Source: Paludibacteraceae bacterium (GTDB lineage: Bacteria; Bacteroidota; Bacteroidia; Bacteroidales; Paludibacteraceae). Taken from it: a DNA stretch of 16,634 nucleotides. Positions 6,752-13,301 of this stretch are shown here, in pieces. The notes beneath the pieces were generated by a model. That model was not told where the DNA came from, searched no databases, and was given only the letters and a program-made list of their open reading frames with translations. A program made the translations under genes and the position numbers. Position 1 is the first letter of the stretch. Every line of letters starts with the position of its first letter. Location of the stretch: contig CANFFA010000009.1 in assembly GCA_947445425.1 (NCBI GenBank), forward strand, positions 1 to 16,634. The letters run 5' to 3'.

Positions 6752-7594
6752 TTATGAGTTAAAATAATTGATAAAATTCTCGAAGGTGTCTATGCCATCA
6801 ATCAGTCCAAGTTCAACGGCCTTTTTCCCGAAATAGATTTGACCTGTTCCCCAAACGGAGCGGTCAGATTTTAATTTATCTCCACGATTCTTTTCAATCA
6901 TGGAAAGAAACATTTCATTGTAGGTATCGGCTTGGGCGCGAAGTGCATCGGGATTCCCTGCAATGGCATCTCTGAAATCTTTGTTTTTGTCCGTACTTGC
7001 CGTTGCATAAATCTCTATGAGGTTTATTCCCATCTGCTTCATCTTCTCGGTGTAGTCGGCAATAGTGATGTAAGTACCAATACTTCCCACAACGGCAAAA
7101 TCACTATTGGCACAGATATAATCGCAGCCCGAAGCAATGCCGTAAGCAGCCGAGCAGGCATTGTCCTCAATAAATGCCCCAACGGGTTTGTTCTTTTGCG
7201 ATATGGTTTCAGAGAGTAAGCGCATTGCCATTCCCTGACCACCGCCCGAATCAATGGTTAAAATTACGGCTGAGATATTGTCGCTGGCATAGCACTGTTT
7301 GAGTAGATCGGATTTCGTTTTCATCCCCGCAGGGCCACACTCTTGGTCTTGCTTGGTAATTGCTCCCGATATGTTGAGAATGGCAATGGAGCCCTTGGGT
7401 GCATTGTCTGCTGAAAACCTGCTTCCACCATTTGAAGCTACTTGAAAGGAATTACGGTCGTTCATTGCCGGTAAATCCGTTTTTGAATGCATCCGTTCTC
7501 CTTTCAAGTAGCCGGCAATCATAGGAATGTAGTTGGCGGCATAAGCCTCATCCATCATCCAAATGCCGTTGAGAATATTGTGTAAATAGAGCAT
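6752..7594 (-). CDS. S49-family prohead protease (SppA/lambda C type)
   Basis: A 280-aa serine protease of peptidase family S49, which includes the lambda C head protease. The glycine-rich oxyanion segment is at 114-119 (IDSGGG). The nucleophile is predicted as S148 in CSAAYG. The VVGSIG segment (168-173) after it is typical of the family. The general-base Lys is likely K203 or K205 in STDKNKD. The C-terminal AVELGLIDGID (259-269) is also a family hallmark. There is no transmembrane anchor, unlike cellular SppA, fitting a cytoplasmic head-maturation enzyme that trims scaffold and capsid. It is the first gene after a minus-strand terminator and heads the capsid cluster. Confidence 0.92.
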   Translation of the reverse strand: MLYLHNILNGIWMMDEAYAANYIPMIAGYLKGERMHSKTDLPAMNDRNSFQVASNGGSRFSADNAPKGSIAILNISGAITKQDQECGPAGMKTKSDLLKQCYASDNISAVILTIDSGGGQGMAMRLLSETISQKNKPVGAFIEDNACSAAYGIASGCDYICANSDFAVVGSIGTYITIADYTEKMKQMGINLIEIYATASTDKNKDFRDAIAGNPDALRAQADTYNEMFLSMIEKNRGDKLKSDRSVWGTGQIYFGKKAVELGLIDGIDTFENFINYFNS

Positions 7595-7611
7595 AAATCA
7601 GTTTTTTGGGT

Positions 7612-7658
7612 ATAAAAAAAGCAGTATCGCTGCAATTGTAGTGCAATGATACTGCTTA
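7612..7658 (-). terminator. Intrinsic terminator before the capsid operon
   Basis: AAGCAGTATC (7619-7628) pairs with GATACTGCTT (7648-7657), with an inner TGCA/TGCA pair and a 7-nt loop. In the minus-strand RNA the stem is followed by a run of seven Us (7618-7612). It lies between the 148-aa gene and the S49 protease gene, so early transcription would need read-through or antitermination to reach the capsid genes. Confidence 0.7.
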
Positions 7659-7678
7659 AAAAAAGGGAGCTAAAGGAC

Positions 7679-8125
7679 TTATAATGTCCGCAAACTAAGT
7701 GCCGGATGGGTATTTATGCCCGTAATAGTGAATTTTGTGCCCGAATAGCCGTTGGCTTCCGAGGGTGTGAGTTTTTCAATGGTGACTTTTAACGGATGGG
7801 CTTTGTCGCCCACGACCAAAATTTCACCATTTACGGTAGCGTACTTCAGTAAGATTTTATGCATTTGTAAACTTGCCATTTCGGGGTATTTGTCCAATTT
7901 TGGTTTGGGGCAAAATACAACTCCGTTAATGGTGTAGCTCGTAATTCCATTTTCCGAAGTGGGAACCACGGTCACTTGAATTTTATTGGGCGTAGCCGGA
8001 AACTCTTTCCAATTTTTGCCACTCGTAAAATTCAAACAGATTTCCTGATCGATAATAGCACAAGTTTTTACTTGCTCCACAAAAATATATTCTGCCGAAA
8101 TGATTCCTCCAATATTATCTGACAT
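7679..8125 (-). CDS. Phage protein of unknown function, beta-rich
   Basis: A 148-aa soluble protein with mostly beta-type sequence: NKIQVTVVPTSENGITSYTI in the middle and a C-terminal GYSGTKFTITGI. It ends immediately before the terminator that precedes the capsid cluster and starts after a 108-nt gap that holds a long stem-loop. No signal peptide, membrane segment or catalytic motif is visible. A small virion component or a recombination/ssDNA-related beta protein would both fit. I do not recognise the family. Confidence 0.7.
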   Translation of the reverse strand: MSDNIGGIISAEYIFVEQVKTCAIIDQEICLNFTSGKNWKEFPATPNKIQVTVVPTSENGITSYTINGVVFCPKPKLDKYPEMASLQMHKILLKYATVNGEILVVGDKAHPLKVTIEKLTPSEANGYSGTKFTITGINTHPALSLRTL

Positions 8126-8177
8126 TGCTTTGGTGTTTTATTATTTGTTTGATAGTGAAATGGTTCGCCTTTTGTAC

Positions 8178-8208
8178 CTATCTGCCCATCCTTTTGATGG
8201 ACAGATAG
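8178..8208. repeat. 13-bp stem-loop with one mismatch
   Basis: CTATCTGCCCATC (8178-8190) pairs with GATGGACAGATAG (8196-8208) around CTTTT with one mismatch. Outer segments TTTTGTAC (8170-8177) and GTACACAAAA (8216-8225) can extend it. No T-tract follows, so it is more likely an RNA processing, attenuation or protein site than a terminator. Confidence 0.55.
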
Positions 8209-8233
8209 ATGCACGATGTACACAAAATAATGC

Positions 8234-8716
8234 TTATTTTCTTTGATATTTCCGCTTTGTCCGCTTGCGGATATTCTCCCTCCATCGGTAATAGTTCTTA
8301 ATGAGAGCATCTTCGGTAATACTCTCTATTTTGTAAAGGCAAAGAAAGGTGTGAATGGATTCAATGTATTCAATCCCTTTGATTTTACGCTCATCAATAA
8401 ATTGGTGAACATCCGCCCAAAAGAGTGTTTCAATTCTCCGTTCAACAATCCGGCAAGAACGACTGCTAAGGTAGTTGTAAATTTCGGGATTTTTGCGAAA
8501 TCCTGTATCTTCATCTGCCCTGCGATTGGGAATGGCTATTTCCAAATTACCGAAATCATGCTGACAATCCGCCGGGCGTTTTTGTAGTAAATCAAATACG
8601 GTGATATAAAGATCGGTATTACTTGGAAATGCGACATAATTGGTTTCGTCCTTGTTCCATTTGCTCATGGAGTATTCAGCAAGGTGGGGCTTGATGGTGA
8701 TTTTTGTTGTTGGCAT
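8234..8716 (-). CDS. Phage protein with basic C-terminus, possible DNA-binding regulator
   Basis: A 160-aa protein. The N-terminal half has a compact pattern (TIKPHLAEY at 7-15; NTDLYITVFDLLQKRP at 33-48; GNLEIAIPN at 56-64). The second half is helical, with ESITEDALIKNYYRWRENIR (131-150), and ends in a strongly basic tail (KRTKRKYQRK). A helix pair at about 121-149 could be a helix-turn-helix, and the basic tail suits nucleic-acid binding. It lies just downstream of the 81-aa gene in the early part of the leftward unit, before the structural genes, so a late-gene activator is one reasonable idea. That function is inference. Confidence 0.72.
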   Translation of the reverse strand: MPTTKITIKPHLAEYSMSKWNKDETNYVAFPSNTDLYITVFDLLQKRPADCQHDFGNLEIAIPNRRADEDTGFRKNPEIYNYLSSRSCRIVERRIETLFWADVHQFIDERKIKGIEYIESIHTFLCLYKIESITEDALIKNYYRWRENIRKRTKRKYQRK

Positions 8717-8740
8717 GTGAAAATTTAGAATTGATTTCGA

Positions 8741-8986
8741 TTATTGTGTGCGAATTCCATTTGTCCAACGCTGTACCTCTTTTCCGGTATCGTAAATAAT
8801 GGCTAATTTGTAACGTCCAAAAGCCAATTTCATTAAAATACGCTTTACAAGTCCGTCTATTGCTGTACCTTTAATTTCCTCACTTCGGAATGCCCAAAAG
8901 GTTTTCTTTGTTTCAGCTTGGTCGTCATGATAATATACGACTAATTTCACATCTGTTCCGGCATTATTGGTTTGATTATTCCACAT
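8741..8986 (-). CDS. Small phage protein, function unknown
   Basis: An 81-aa protein starting 2 nt after the stop of the 466-aa gene, so the two are almost certainly cotranscribed and translationally coupled. The sequence has a beta-like N-terminal part (DVKLVVYYHD), a central helix (GLVKRILMKLAFGRY) and a beta-like end (KLAIIYDTG). No motif is recognised. Tight coupling to the DNA-binding protein suggests a partner or accessory in replication or regulation. Confidence 0.6.
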   Translation of the reverse strand: MWNNQTNNAGTDVKLVVYYHDDQAETKKTFWAFRSEEIKGTAIDGLVKRILMKLAFGRYKLAIIYDTGKEVQRWTNGIRTQ

Positions 8987-8988
8987 TG

Positions 8989-10389
8989 CTACTTGAATTT
9001 ATTGATTATGGTTACTAATGATCTTCTGAAAACATGAATGTACTTCGGCAAATGACTTCCAACGTACATTTCTGCACGTTGTAGCTCCTCGTAAGTTTGG
9101 TTTTCAAGTACTTTGCGAATTTGTTCGTGCAATTGCTTGATATCCTTTATGTTTTGTAAGTGTTTTGCTTTTTCGGCTTCGTTGTTTTTGCTGTTTTTCC
9201 ACCACTCAACCGTTCGATTAAGCCCATTTTCATTCGAGAGATCAATATATTTGTTAATCAAAACGAAAAATCCTCCTTTTCTTGCAGCATAACGATTGGC
9301 AGCATCAATACACCATTTTAAACCCTGCAATCGGGTAGCATACTGGTCCAAAGTTTCACAAGGTTTATAATTTGTATCTACATCTCGCCGCAATGGATTA
9401 GGAAAATAGTATTTCTCGGCATATTCGATGGCATAGATACGAGCTTCGGGAAAAATACTCACTCCACGCTTCGCATAAATGGTTTGTATCAGATAATCAA
9501 TAAAATACACTGCATAACACAGGCGGTGGAAAGCATGCCATTGTGCAATATTGGGCGATTTATTCAATTCGATACCACGTTTTTCAATTAATTTACGGAC
9601 ATCGGCCGCGCCCCCCATCGGCTTTTCGGTTTTGTTTTTCTCTGATTTTGGTGGTACTGAATTTGGTTTCCCCTCTGTTCTTGTCAATGTTCCGTCAGAT
9701 AAATTAACCTCAGAATCGGTTGTAATTTCAGCCATCGGCTTATTTTCTCCAATTTCGGTATTCCCGAAATTGACCTTATCAACAGCGTCAGCGGAATATA
9801 TTTTATTTATTAATTGTTCTTGAACACTTTTCTCTTCCTTGCAGTTTGCACATTCAACGGATGAAGAAAGAGTCTTTTCTGCTGAGGTTTGTAGAGGATT
9901 GTAGTCGGGATTCGCTTTGTCGGATACGAGTAGGAAATCTGCGTTGATGTGTAACTCAAAATTGGATTTTTTGCCATGTCCTATTTTTTGAGTGATGATA
10001 CCTGCTTCCATCAGCCGAAGAATATTTCGGTAGATTGTTGACAGATCCTTTGAATTGTGCTTGCTGAGTTGGTAACGGTTGGTAGAACAGACATAAAATC
10101 CATCACCACAAAGCGGATGATGTAAAAGTTTGAAGATTCCTGTTTCGCCTTGTTCTTGCTGAATTTTTTGGTAGGTGTTGATATTTTGCAGCATTTTCTT
10201 GCCTATTTCCAATACCAAATCCTTAAATAAAGCACGGTGCGTAGGTTTAAGTGTTTGGTATTCGTGTTGAGTGTTTGGGCAAGCTTCACGCTTGGCAATT
10301 ATCTCATCATTGTAGGTTGCTGCAAAGGCATCATAATTTCCCATCATGGTTGAGAGATGTGCCCTGGTGTTGATGTATGGTAATTGCAT
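8989..10389 (-). CDS. Winged-helix phage protein, probable replication initiator or DNA-binding protein
   Basis: A 466-aa protein in three parts. Residues about 97-156 look like a winged helix: a helix pair in STIYRNILRLMEAGI, then the wing-like turn KIGHGKKSNFELHI. Residues about 165-255 are a low-complexity linker rich in Ser, Thr, Glu and Lys, with one CANC pair. Residues about 260-466 are helical and basic, with many aromatic residues. A winged helix plus linker plus helical domain is common in phage and plasmid replication initiators. It lies in the early region after the HTH genes, as expected for replication functions. No helicase, primase or nuclease motif is seen. ATG start at 10389, preceded by a structured 155-nt leader. 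Confidence 0.75.
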   Translation of the reverse strand: MQLPYINTRAHLSTMMGNYDAFAATYNDEIIAKREACPNTQHEYQTLKPTHRALFKDLVLEIGKKMLQNINTYQKIQQEQGETGIFKLLHHPLCGDGFYVCSTNRYQLSKHNSKDLSTIYRNILRLMEAGIITQKIGHGKKSNFELHINADFLLVSDKANPDYNPLQTSAEKTLSSSVECANCKEEKSVQEQLINKIYSADAVDKVNFGNTEIGENKPMAEITTDSEVNLSDGTLTRTEGKPNSVPPKSEKNKTEKPMGGAADVRKLIEKRGIELNKSPNIAQWHAFHRLCYAVYFIDYLIQTIYAKRGVSIFPEARIYAIEYAEKYYFPNPLRRDVDTNYKPCETLDQYATRLQGLKWCIDAANRYAARKGGFFVLINKYIDLSNENGLNRTVEWWKNSKNNEAEKAKHLQNIKDIKQLHEQIRKVLENQTYEELQRAEMYVGSHLPKYIHVFRRSLVTIINKFK

Positions 10390-10544
10390 ATTATTTTATT
10401 AATTAGCCATTTAGAAAGAAGTCCGTGCGCCTAAGGTCTTGCCTATCATTGTACGCACGGTTTGTCTTCCCCTCGTTCTCGAACAGCCGTTCAAAGCTGA
10501 ACAAGAGATGTTCAGAATAATGTTTTAATCTAAAAGCGAGAAAC
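10390..10544 (-). promoter_or_regulatory. Structured 155-nt leader with several dyads
   Basis: CTGAACA (10497-10503) pairs with TGTTCAG (10509-10515) across 5 nt. CCGTGCG (10423-10429) pairs with CGCACGG (10454-10460) across 24 nt. Further GAAC/GTTC words (GAACAGCCGTTC) crowd around 10480-10500. No Bacteroidetes -7 box is seen. Repeated GAAC/GTTC half-sites next to a probable initiator gene suggest initiator or regulator binding, or an origin; RNA structure is the alternative. Confidence 0.45.
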
Positions 10545-10892
10545 TTAGTTTTTGTGTAAAAATGAAGTTTGTTGTGCATTTAAAGCCTCAAAATAGCTAG
10601 TTATTTGATAACCAAATACTAATGACCCTAAACGACCACGTTTTATGGGGTCAATTCCAACTGAACGGAGTGAACTGATAATGGATTGGGCAGGTTTAAC
10701 AAATCCAACTACGCCAAACATTTTTTGTATTCTTAGGTCGGTTACTGGATAAGCCATTTGTGGTTCCAATATAAATTCAGATGTCACTTCCATGGATGGA
10801 GTGTTTATTTCAGAAAATGCTTGTTTGAAAAGCGTTTTTATGGTACTTTCAAAATCTACCTGTTCGCCGTTGATTAATAAGGTTACTTGCAT
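10545..10892 (-). CDS. Small phage protein, possible winged-helix DNA-binding protein
   Basis: A 115-aa protein between the Cro-like HTH gene and the winged-helix gene. The N-terminus starts with a beta strand (MQVTLLINGEQVDFES). The C-terminal half (about 52-105) has a helix-turn-helix-like pattern (RIQKMFGVVGFVKPAQSI) followed by a basic wing-like turn (KRGRLGSLVFGYQI). No excisionase family is clearly matched. Position in the early leftward transcript suggests regulation, excision or replication. The boundary with the previous gene is 57 nt with no clear promoter. Confidence 0.65.
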   Translation of the reverse strand: MQVTLLINGEQVDFESTIKTLFKQAFSEINTPSMEVTSEFILEPQMAYPVTDLRIQKMFGVVGFVKPAQSIISSLRSVGIDPIKRGRLGSLVFGYQITSYFEALNAQQTSFLHKN

Positions 10893-10949
10893 GGTTTTTT
10901 GTCTTTATGGGTAAAAATCCTTGAGTATTATTGAAGCTGTTGTAATAGA

Positions 10950-11153
10950 TTACAGCTCTTTTGATTTTTTAAGCTCGCAATTCATTGGTCGATCACGAAT
11001 AGCATTCCGGATTGTGTTCTCACCAACATTAAATTCAAGTGCCGTTCTAAGAATTGCCTCGCGTGTCGAAAGTGCTGTCTTTTTTAACTCTCTGAATTTC
11101 TTTCGATACATCACATATCGCTTTTTTAATTCATTTTTTTTGATTGGTGGCAT
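10950..11153 (-). CDS. Cro-like small HTH regulator, first early gene
   Basis: A 67-aa basic protein with a clear helix-turn-helix at about residues 31-52 (REAILRTALEFNVGENTIRN). The ATG at 11153 is chosen over upstream non-ATG starts because the upstream extension passes through the promoter region and encodes nonsense-like sequence. It is the first gene transcribed from the leftward promoter at 11232-11262 and is divergent from the CI-like repressor gene. That makes it the natural Cro or early-activator equivalent. The N- and C-termini are Lys-rich. Function is inferred from the HTH and position. Confidence 0.72.
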   Translation of the reverse strand: MPPIKKNELKKRYVMYRKKFRELKKTALSTREAILRTALEFNVGENTIRNAIRDRPMNCELKKSKEL

Positions 11154-11231
11154 AACTATTTTTATTTGATTATCTTTGTAATACTTTTGTTGCACAACAT
11201 TGTTTTGTCTTTGCTTTTTTAAAAATCGATG

Positions 11232-11262
11232 CAAAGATATAAGTAAAGTTATAAATAACAAA
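11232..11262 (-). promoter_or_regulatory. Early leftward phage promoter
   Basis: On the minus strand TTTG (11262-11259), 19 nt, TATCTTTG (11239-11232) is a full match to the Bacteroidetes TTTG-N19-21-TAnnTTTG promoter. Start of transcription would be near 11225, giving a leader of about 70 nt before the ATG at 11153. A dyad TGTTG-CA-CAACA (11188-11199) falls inside that leader. Confidence 0.75.
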
Positions 11263-11281
11263 GCTATTCTTATATTTTTTA

Positions 11282-11308
11282 TAGATTCTATTTCCTGAAT
11301 AGAGTCTA
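11282..11308. promoter_or_regulatory. Dyad operator candidate for the phage repressor
   Basis: TAGATTCTATT (11282-11292), 5 nt, AATAGAGTCTA (11298-11308) is an inverted repeat matching at 10 of 11 positions. It lies in the intergenic region between the early leftward promoter and the repressor ATG, the expected place for a CI/Cro operator. An extra half-site CTATTC occurs at 11265-11270, overlapping the edge of the leftward -33 box. Confidence 0.6.
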
Positions 11309-11324
11309 AAATCAAAACAAAGAC

Positions 11325-11717
11325 ATGGAAGATACTGTAAATAAAAGGATTATGCTTATAATAGCAAAGAGTGGATTTTCGATAACGTCCTTTTCAAAAC
11401 ACATAGGTATATCTCAGCCAGCACTAAAAGCAGTGATTGATGGCAAATCAAAACCCAGTTTTGATACACTTGAAAAAATATTAATAACTTTTCCTATATC
11501 TACGGATTGGTTGATGTTGGGTAGGGGAGAGATGGAAATTAAGGAGGTTTTAGAAGAAAAGTCCACCGAAAATCCGGCAGCTACAAATCAAATGCTGCAG
11601 ATGATTTCTGACTTATCAGCGAAGAATGCAATACTAAACGAGCGGGTGAAAGTTTTAGAGCAGAACAAGGTTGGTTACGAGAATGTAACCGAACAACTCC
11701 AAAAACAAAGTAGGTAG
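11325..11717 (+). CDS. CI-like XRE-family repressor
   Basis: A 130-aa protein with an N-terminal HTH_3/XRE domain: helices around 20-41 (ITSFSKHIGISQPALKAVID), then the family pattern KPSFDTLEKIL and DWLMLG (61-66). Residues about 88-128 form a coiled coil (ILNERVKVLEQN), probably for dimerisation, replacing the LexA-like protease domain of longer CI proteins. There is no visible Ser/Lys cleavage domain, so induction by RecA-stimulated self-cleavage is unlikely. It is the only rightward prophage gene, divergent from the early promoter, the classic immunity arrangement. The same short coiled-coil design is common in Bacteroidetes mobile elements. Its own promoter is not recognised. Confidence 0.85.
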   Translation: MEDTVNKRIMLIIAKSGFSITSFSKHIGISQPALKAVIDGKSKPSFDTLEKILITFPISTDWLMLGRGEMEIKEVLEEKSTENPAATNQMLQMISDLSAKNAILNERVKVLEQNKVGYENVTEQLQKQSR

Positions 11718-11793
11718 GAACTATTTGGCAGAGGTATTGGTATTCAAAAACATGTTTTTACATCTGCATCTGAATTTAAACTAAATATAGCAT

Positions 11794-11823
11794 AAAAAAG
11801 CCCGCTGTCTAGCGGGCTTTTTT
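11794..11823. terminator. Perfect bidirectional terminator between repressor and integrase
   Basis: AAAAAAGCCCGCT (11794-11806) pairs perfectly with AGCGGGCTTTTTT (11811-11823) around a 4-nt loop, giving a T-tract on either strand. It separates the convergent repressor and integrase genes. The integrase TAG stop (11811-11809) and its last codons lie inside the hairpin. Confidence 0.93.
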
Positions 11824-12981
11824 CGTCCAATTACCATCCAATAACCGTAATTGCTTTTTTGTGCTTTCCGGACTTGCATGTATGTAAGCCATGGAAGTCT
11901 TAATATCTGAATGTCCCAATATGTTTTGGATTAAATAGGGGTTTTGGGAAATGTCCGCCAATAAAGAGGCACAAGTGTGTCGGGCCACATGGAAAGTGAG
12001 ATGTTTGTCTATTTTTGCCATTTCGCCCAATAAGGTCAAAACATTACTTATGTAAGTGTTGCTGACCTTTGGGAAAAGCGTTTTTTCATCGTGACAATTC
12101 ATCCACCGTCTTGCAATTGCATCAGGCTTGCCGTCAAACATTAAACCTATTGGATGACATAAATCTGCACCATATCCTTTTATTGTATGTAGTCCAACCA
12201 CATAACCCTCGGGGGTGTCCGTGAAGTTGGTTTTTAGCAGTGCTAAATTATCACTTACCCTTAGCCCTGTATAGCAGCTGTATAAATACCTGTCGCGAAC
12301 CATGGCGTGGTTAAAGGGTAAGTTCTTCAACGCCTCTAATGCTTGAAGTTCTGCCATAGTGTGCATCGTTGTTTTTGAATCTCCACGATACATGTCAAGT
12401 TTTAATTGATCGTAAGGGTTGTCGCGTAAAACTTTCGATTTTATTGCCAGCTTTACATATTTCTGAACAAAAACATGCATTCTTGCCACGGTGCTTTGGG
12501 CATAACTATCTCGAAAACATTTGTCTAACTTCAATATGTCAGCTTCGGATATTTTGTCCACACTAACATTTGGCAATGCTGACCGCACTATTTCGATATT
12601 TGTACGGTACTTTACAACTGTTTTTAAATCTAAAGTTGCCTCTTTTTTTAGTTCCTGTGTAATGAAATCACAGAAATTCTGCTTATCTTTGCCGCCAGTT
12701 AAGGATTTCAGGGCGCTGAAATCAAATACTGTTCCTTTTTCTTCGTACTTGTAACACGCTGTTTCAAGTTCTCGAATTTTTGTTTTAAGAAGGTTGTTAA
12801 TTACATTCGCTTGCGGATGTTTAGAAATTACTAAACATTTATCTTTGTCCCAGAATTGCGGTTCAATATATACAGCTATTGGAACATAACGATAACGGCG
12901 ATTATAGTAACATTCAATTTTCACTTCGGCCTTTACGGCTGGTTCGTTTTCCTTTGGCTCAATGATTAATTTGAATTGCAT
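11809..12981 (-). CDS. Tyrosine recombinase/phage integrase
   Basis: A 390-aa site-specific recombinase that would insert and excise the element. It has an N-terminal arm-binding-like domain (about 1-100), a SAM-like core-binding domain (about 100-200) and a C-terminal catalytic domain. Catalytic residues are all visible: R241 (TGLR), K268 (TIKG), H331 and R334 (HVAR), H357 (LGH) and nucleophile Y366 (AYIH). The length and domain plan match Bacteroidetes phage and conjugative-element integrases. Its ATG is 193 nt from the tRNA-Lys gene and it is transcribed into the prophage. It ends in a bidirectional terminator, so it forms its own transcription unit under the promoter at 13071-13102. Confidence 0.97.
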   Translation of the reverse strand: MQFKLIIEPKENEPAVKAEVKIECYYNRRYRYVPIAVYIEPQFWDKDKCLVISKHPQANVINNLLKTKIRELETACYKYEEKGTVFDFSALKSLTGGKDKQNFCDFITQELKKEATLDLKTVVKYRTNIEIVRSALPNVSVDKISEADILKLDKCFRDSYAQSTVARMHVFVQKYVKLAIKSKVLRDNPYDQLKLDMYRGDSKTTMHTMAELQALEALKNLPFNHAMVRDRYLYSCYTGLRVSDNLALLKTNFTDTPEGYVVGLHTIKGYGADLCHPIGLMFDGKPDAIARRWMNCHDEKTLFPKVSNTYISNVLTLLGEMAKIDKHLTFHVARHTCASLLADISQNPYLIQNILGHSDIKTSMAYIHASPESTKKQLRLLDGNWTKKAR

Positions 12982-13010
12982 ATTTCAGTTTTTATTAGTT
13001 AGTCTGTAAA

Positions 13011-13079
13011 TGTACCAAACTTTTGTACCATCTTTTAAAACGCATATATCTAGTGGTGCAAAACGTGGTACAAATGTAC
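13011..13079. repeat. GTAC-containing repeats upstream of integrase, candidate arm or operator sites
   Basis: TGTACCA occurs at 13011-13017 and 13024-13030 as a direct repeat. Its inverse TGGTACA is at 13066-13072 and another TGTAC at 13075-13079. One copy overlaps the integrase -7 box. Repeated short sites next to an integrase and near the likely attachment junction suggest integrase arm sites or an operator. Confidence 0.5.
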
Positions 13080-13102
13080 GAAAACAAAGCAAAATAAACA
13101 AA
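13071..13102 (-). promoter_or_regulatory. Integrase promoter
   Basis: On the minus strand TTTG (13102-13099), 20 nt, TACATTTG (13078-13071) fully matches the Bacteroidetes promoter consensus. The start site would be near 13064, about 80 nt before the integrase ATG. The -7 box is embedded in the GTAC repeats. Confidence 0.65.
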
Positions 13103-13174
13103 AATAAAGAAAATCGACATTAGCTTAAATCGCTAATAAACAACGCAAAACAAAACATACCAAAACAAAACAAT

Positions 13175-13247
13175 GATTTCGTAGCTCAGTTGGTAGAGCA
13201 ACAGACTCTTAATCTGTGGGTCGTGGGTTCGACCCCCACCGGGATCA
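13175..13247 (+). tRNA. tRNA-Lys (anticodon CTT)
   Basis: A 73-nt cloverleaf. The acceptor stem GATTTCG/CGGGATC has two G-U pairs. The D arm is GCTC/GAGC, the anticodon stem ACAGA/TCTGT encloses loop CTCTTAA, and the T arm is GTGGG/CCCAC with TTCGACC. The anticodon is CTT, reading AAG lysine codons. The discriminator is A and no CCA is encoded. It is followed by a strong terminator. Its 5' side faces the prophage and integrase, so this is the probable integration neighbourhood. No TTTG/TAnnTTTG promoter is visible on its strand in the 95 nt upstream. Confidence 0.97.
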
Positions 13248-13267
13248 CTTCTGAAAATAAGACAATT

Positions 13268-13301
13268 AAGGCGATTATATGAAAATATAATCGCCTTTTT
13301 T
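13268..13301 (+). terminator. tRNA-Lys terminator
   Basis: AAGGCGATTATAT (13268-13280) pairs perfectly with ATATAATCGCCTT (13285-13297) around a GAAA tetraloop and is followed by a T-run to 13301. It begins 20 nt after the tRNA end. Confidence 0.93.

Larger units (their letters stand above)
1..13174. mobile_element. Integrated tailed-phage prophage (integrase-proximal part; left end outside window)
   Basis: A single leftward gene set carries phage hallmarks: tyrosine recombinase, CI-like repressor with divergent early promoter, S49 prohead protease, scaffold-like protein, major capsid candidate and both terminase subunits. The right limit is placed just before the tRNA-Lys gene, because the recombinase starts 193 nt upstream of it and everything to the right is chromosomal. 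The left limit is not seen: no copy of the tRNA-Lys sequence occurs near position 1, and the last recognisable phage gene ends at 657. Portal, tail tape measure, tail sheath, baseplate, lysis and fibre genes are absent from the window. They could lie further left, or the element could be a capsid-encoding satellite. Prophage identity is well supported; completeness is unknown. Confidence 0.82.

Noticed and set aside
11171..11189. Rightward repressor promoter from TATCTTTG or TACTTTTG on the plus strand
   Set aside because: Neither -7-like box has a TTTG at 19-21 nt upstream, and both lie inside the leftward early leader far from the repressor ATG.
11165..11203. 12-codon leader ORF (ATG near 11203) in the early leader
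   Set aside because: Its sequence overlaps a dyad and has no codon or ribosome-site support; it is not distinguishable from chance.
11154..11315. N-terminal extension of the small HTH gene from a TTG codon
   Set aside because: It would read through the early promoter and operator region; the ATG at 11153 gives a compact HTH protein downstream of the start site.
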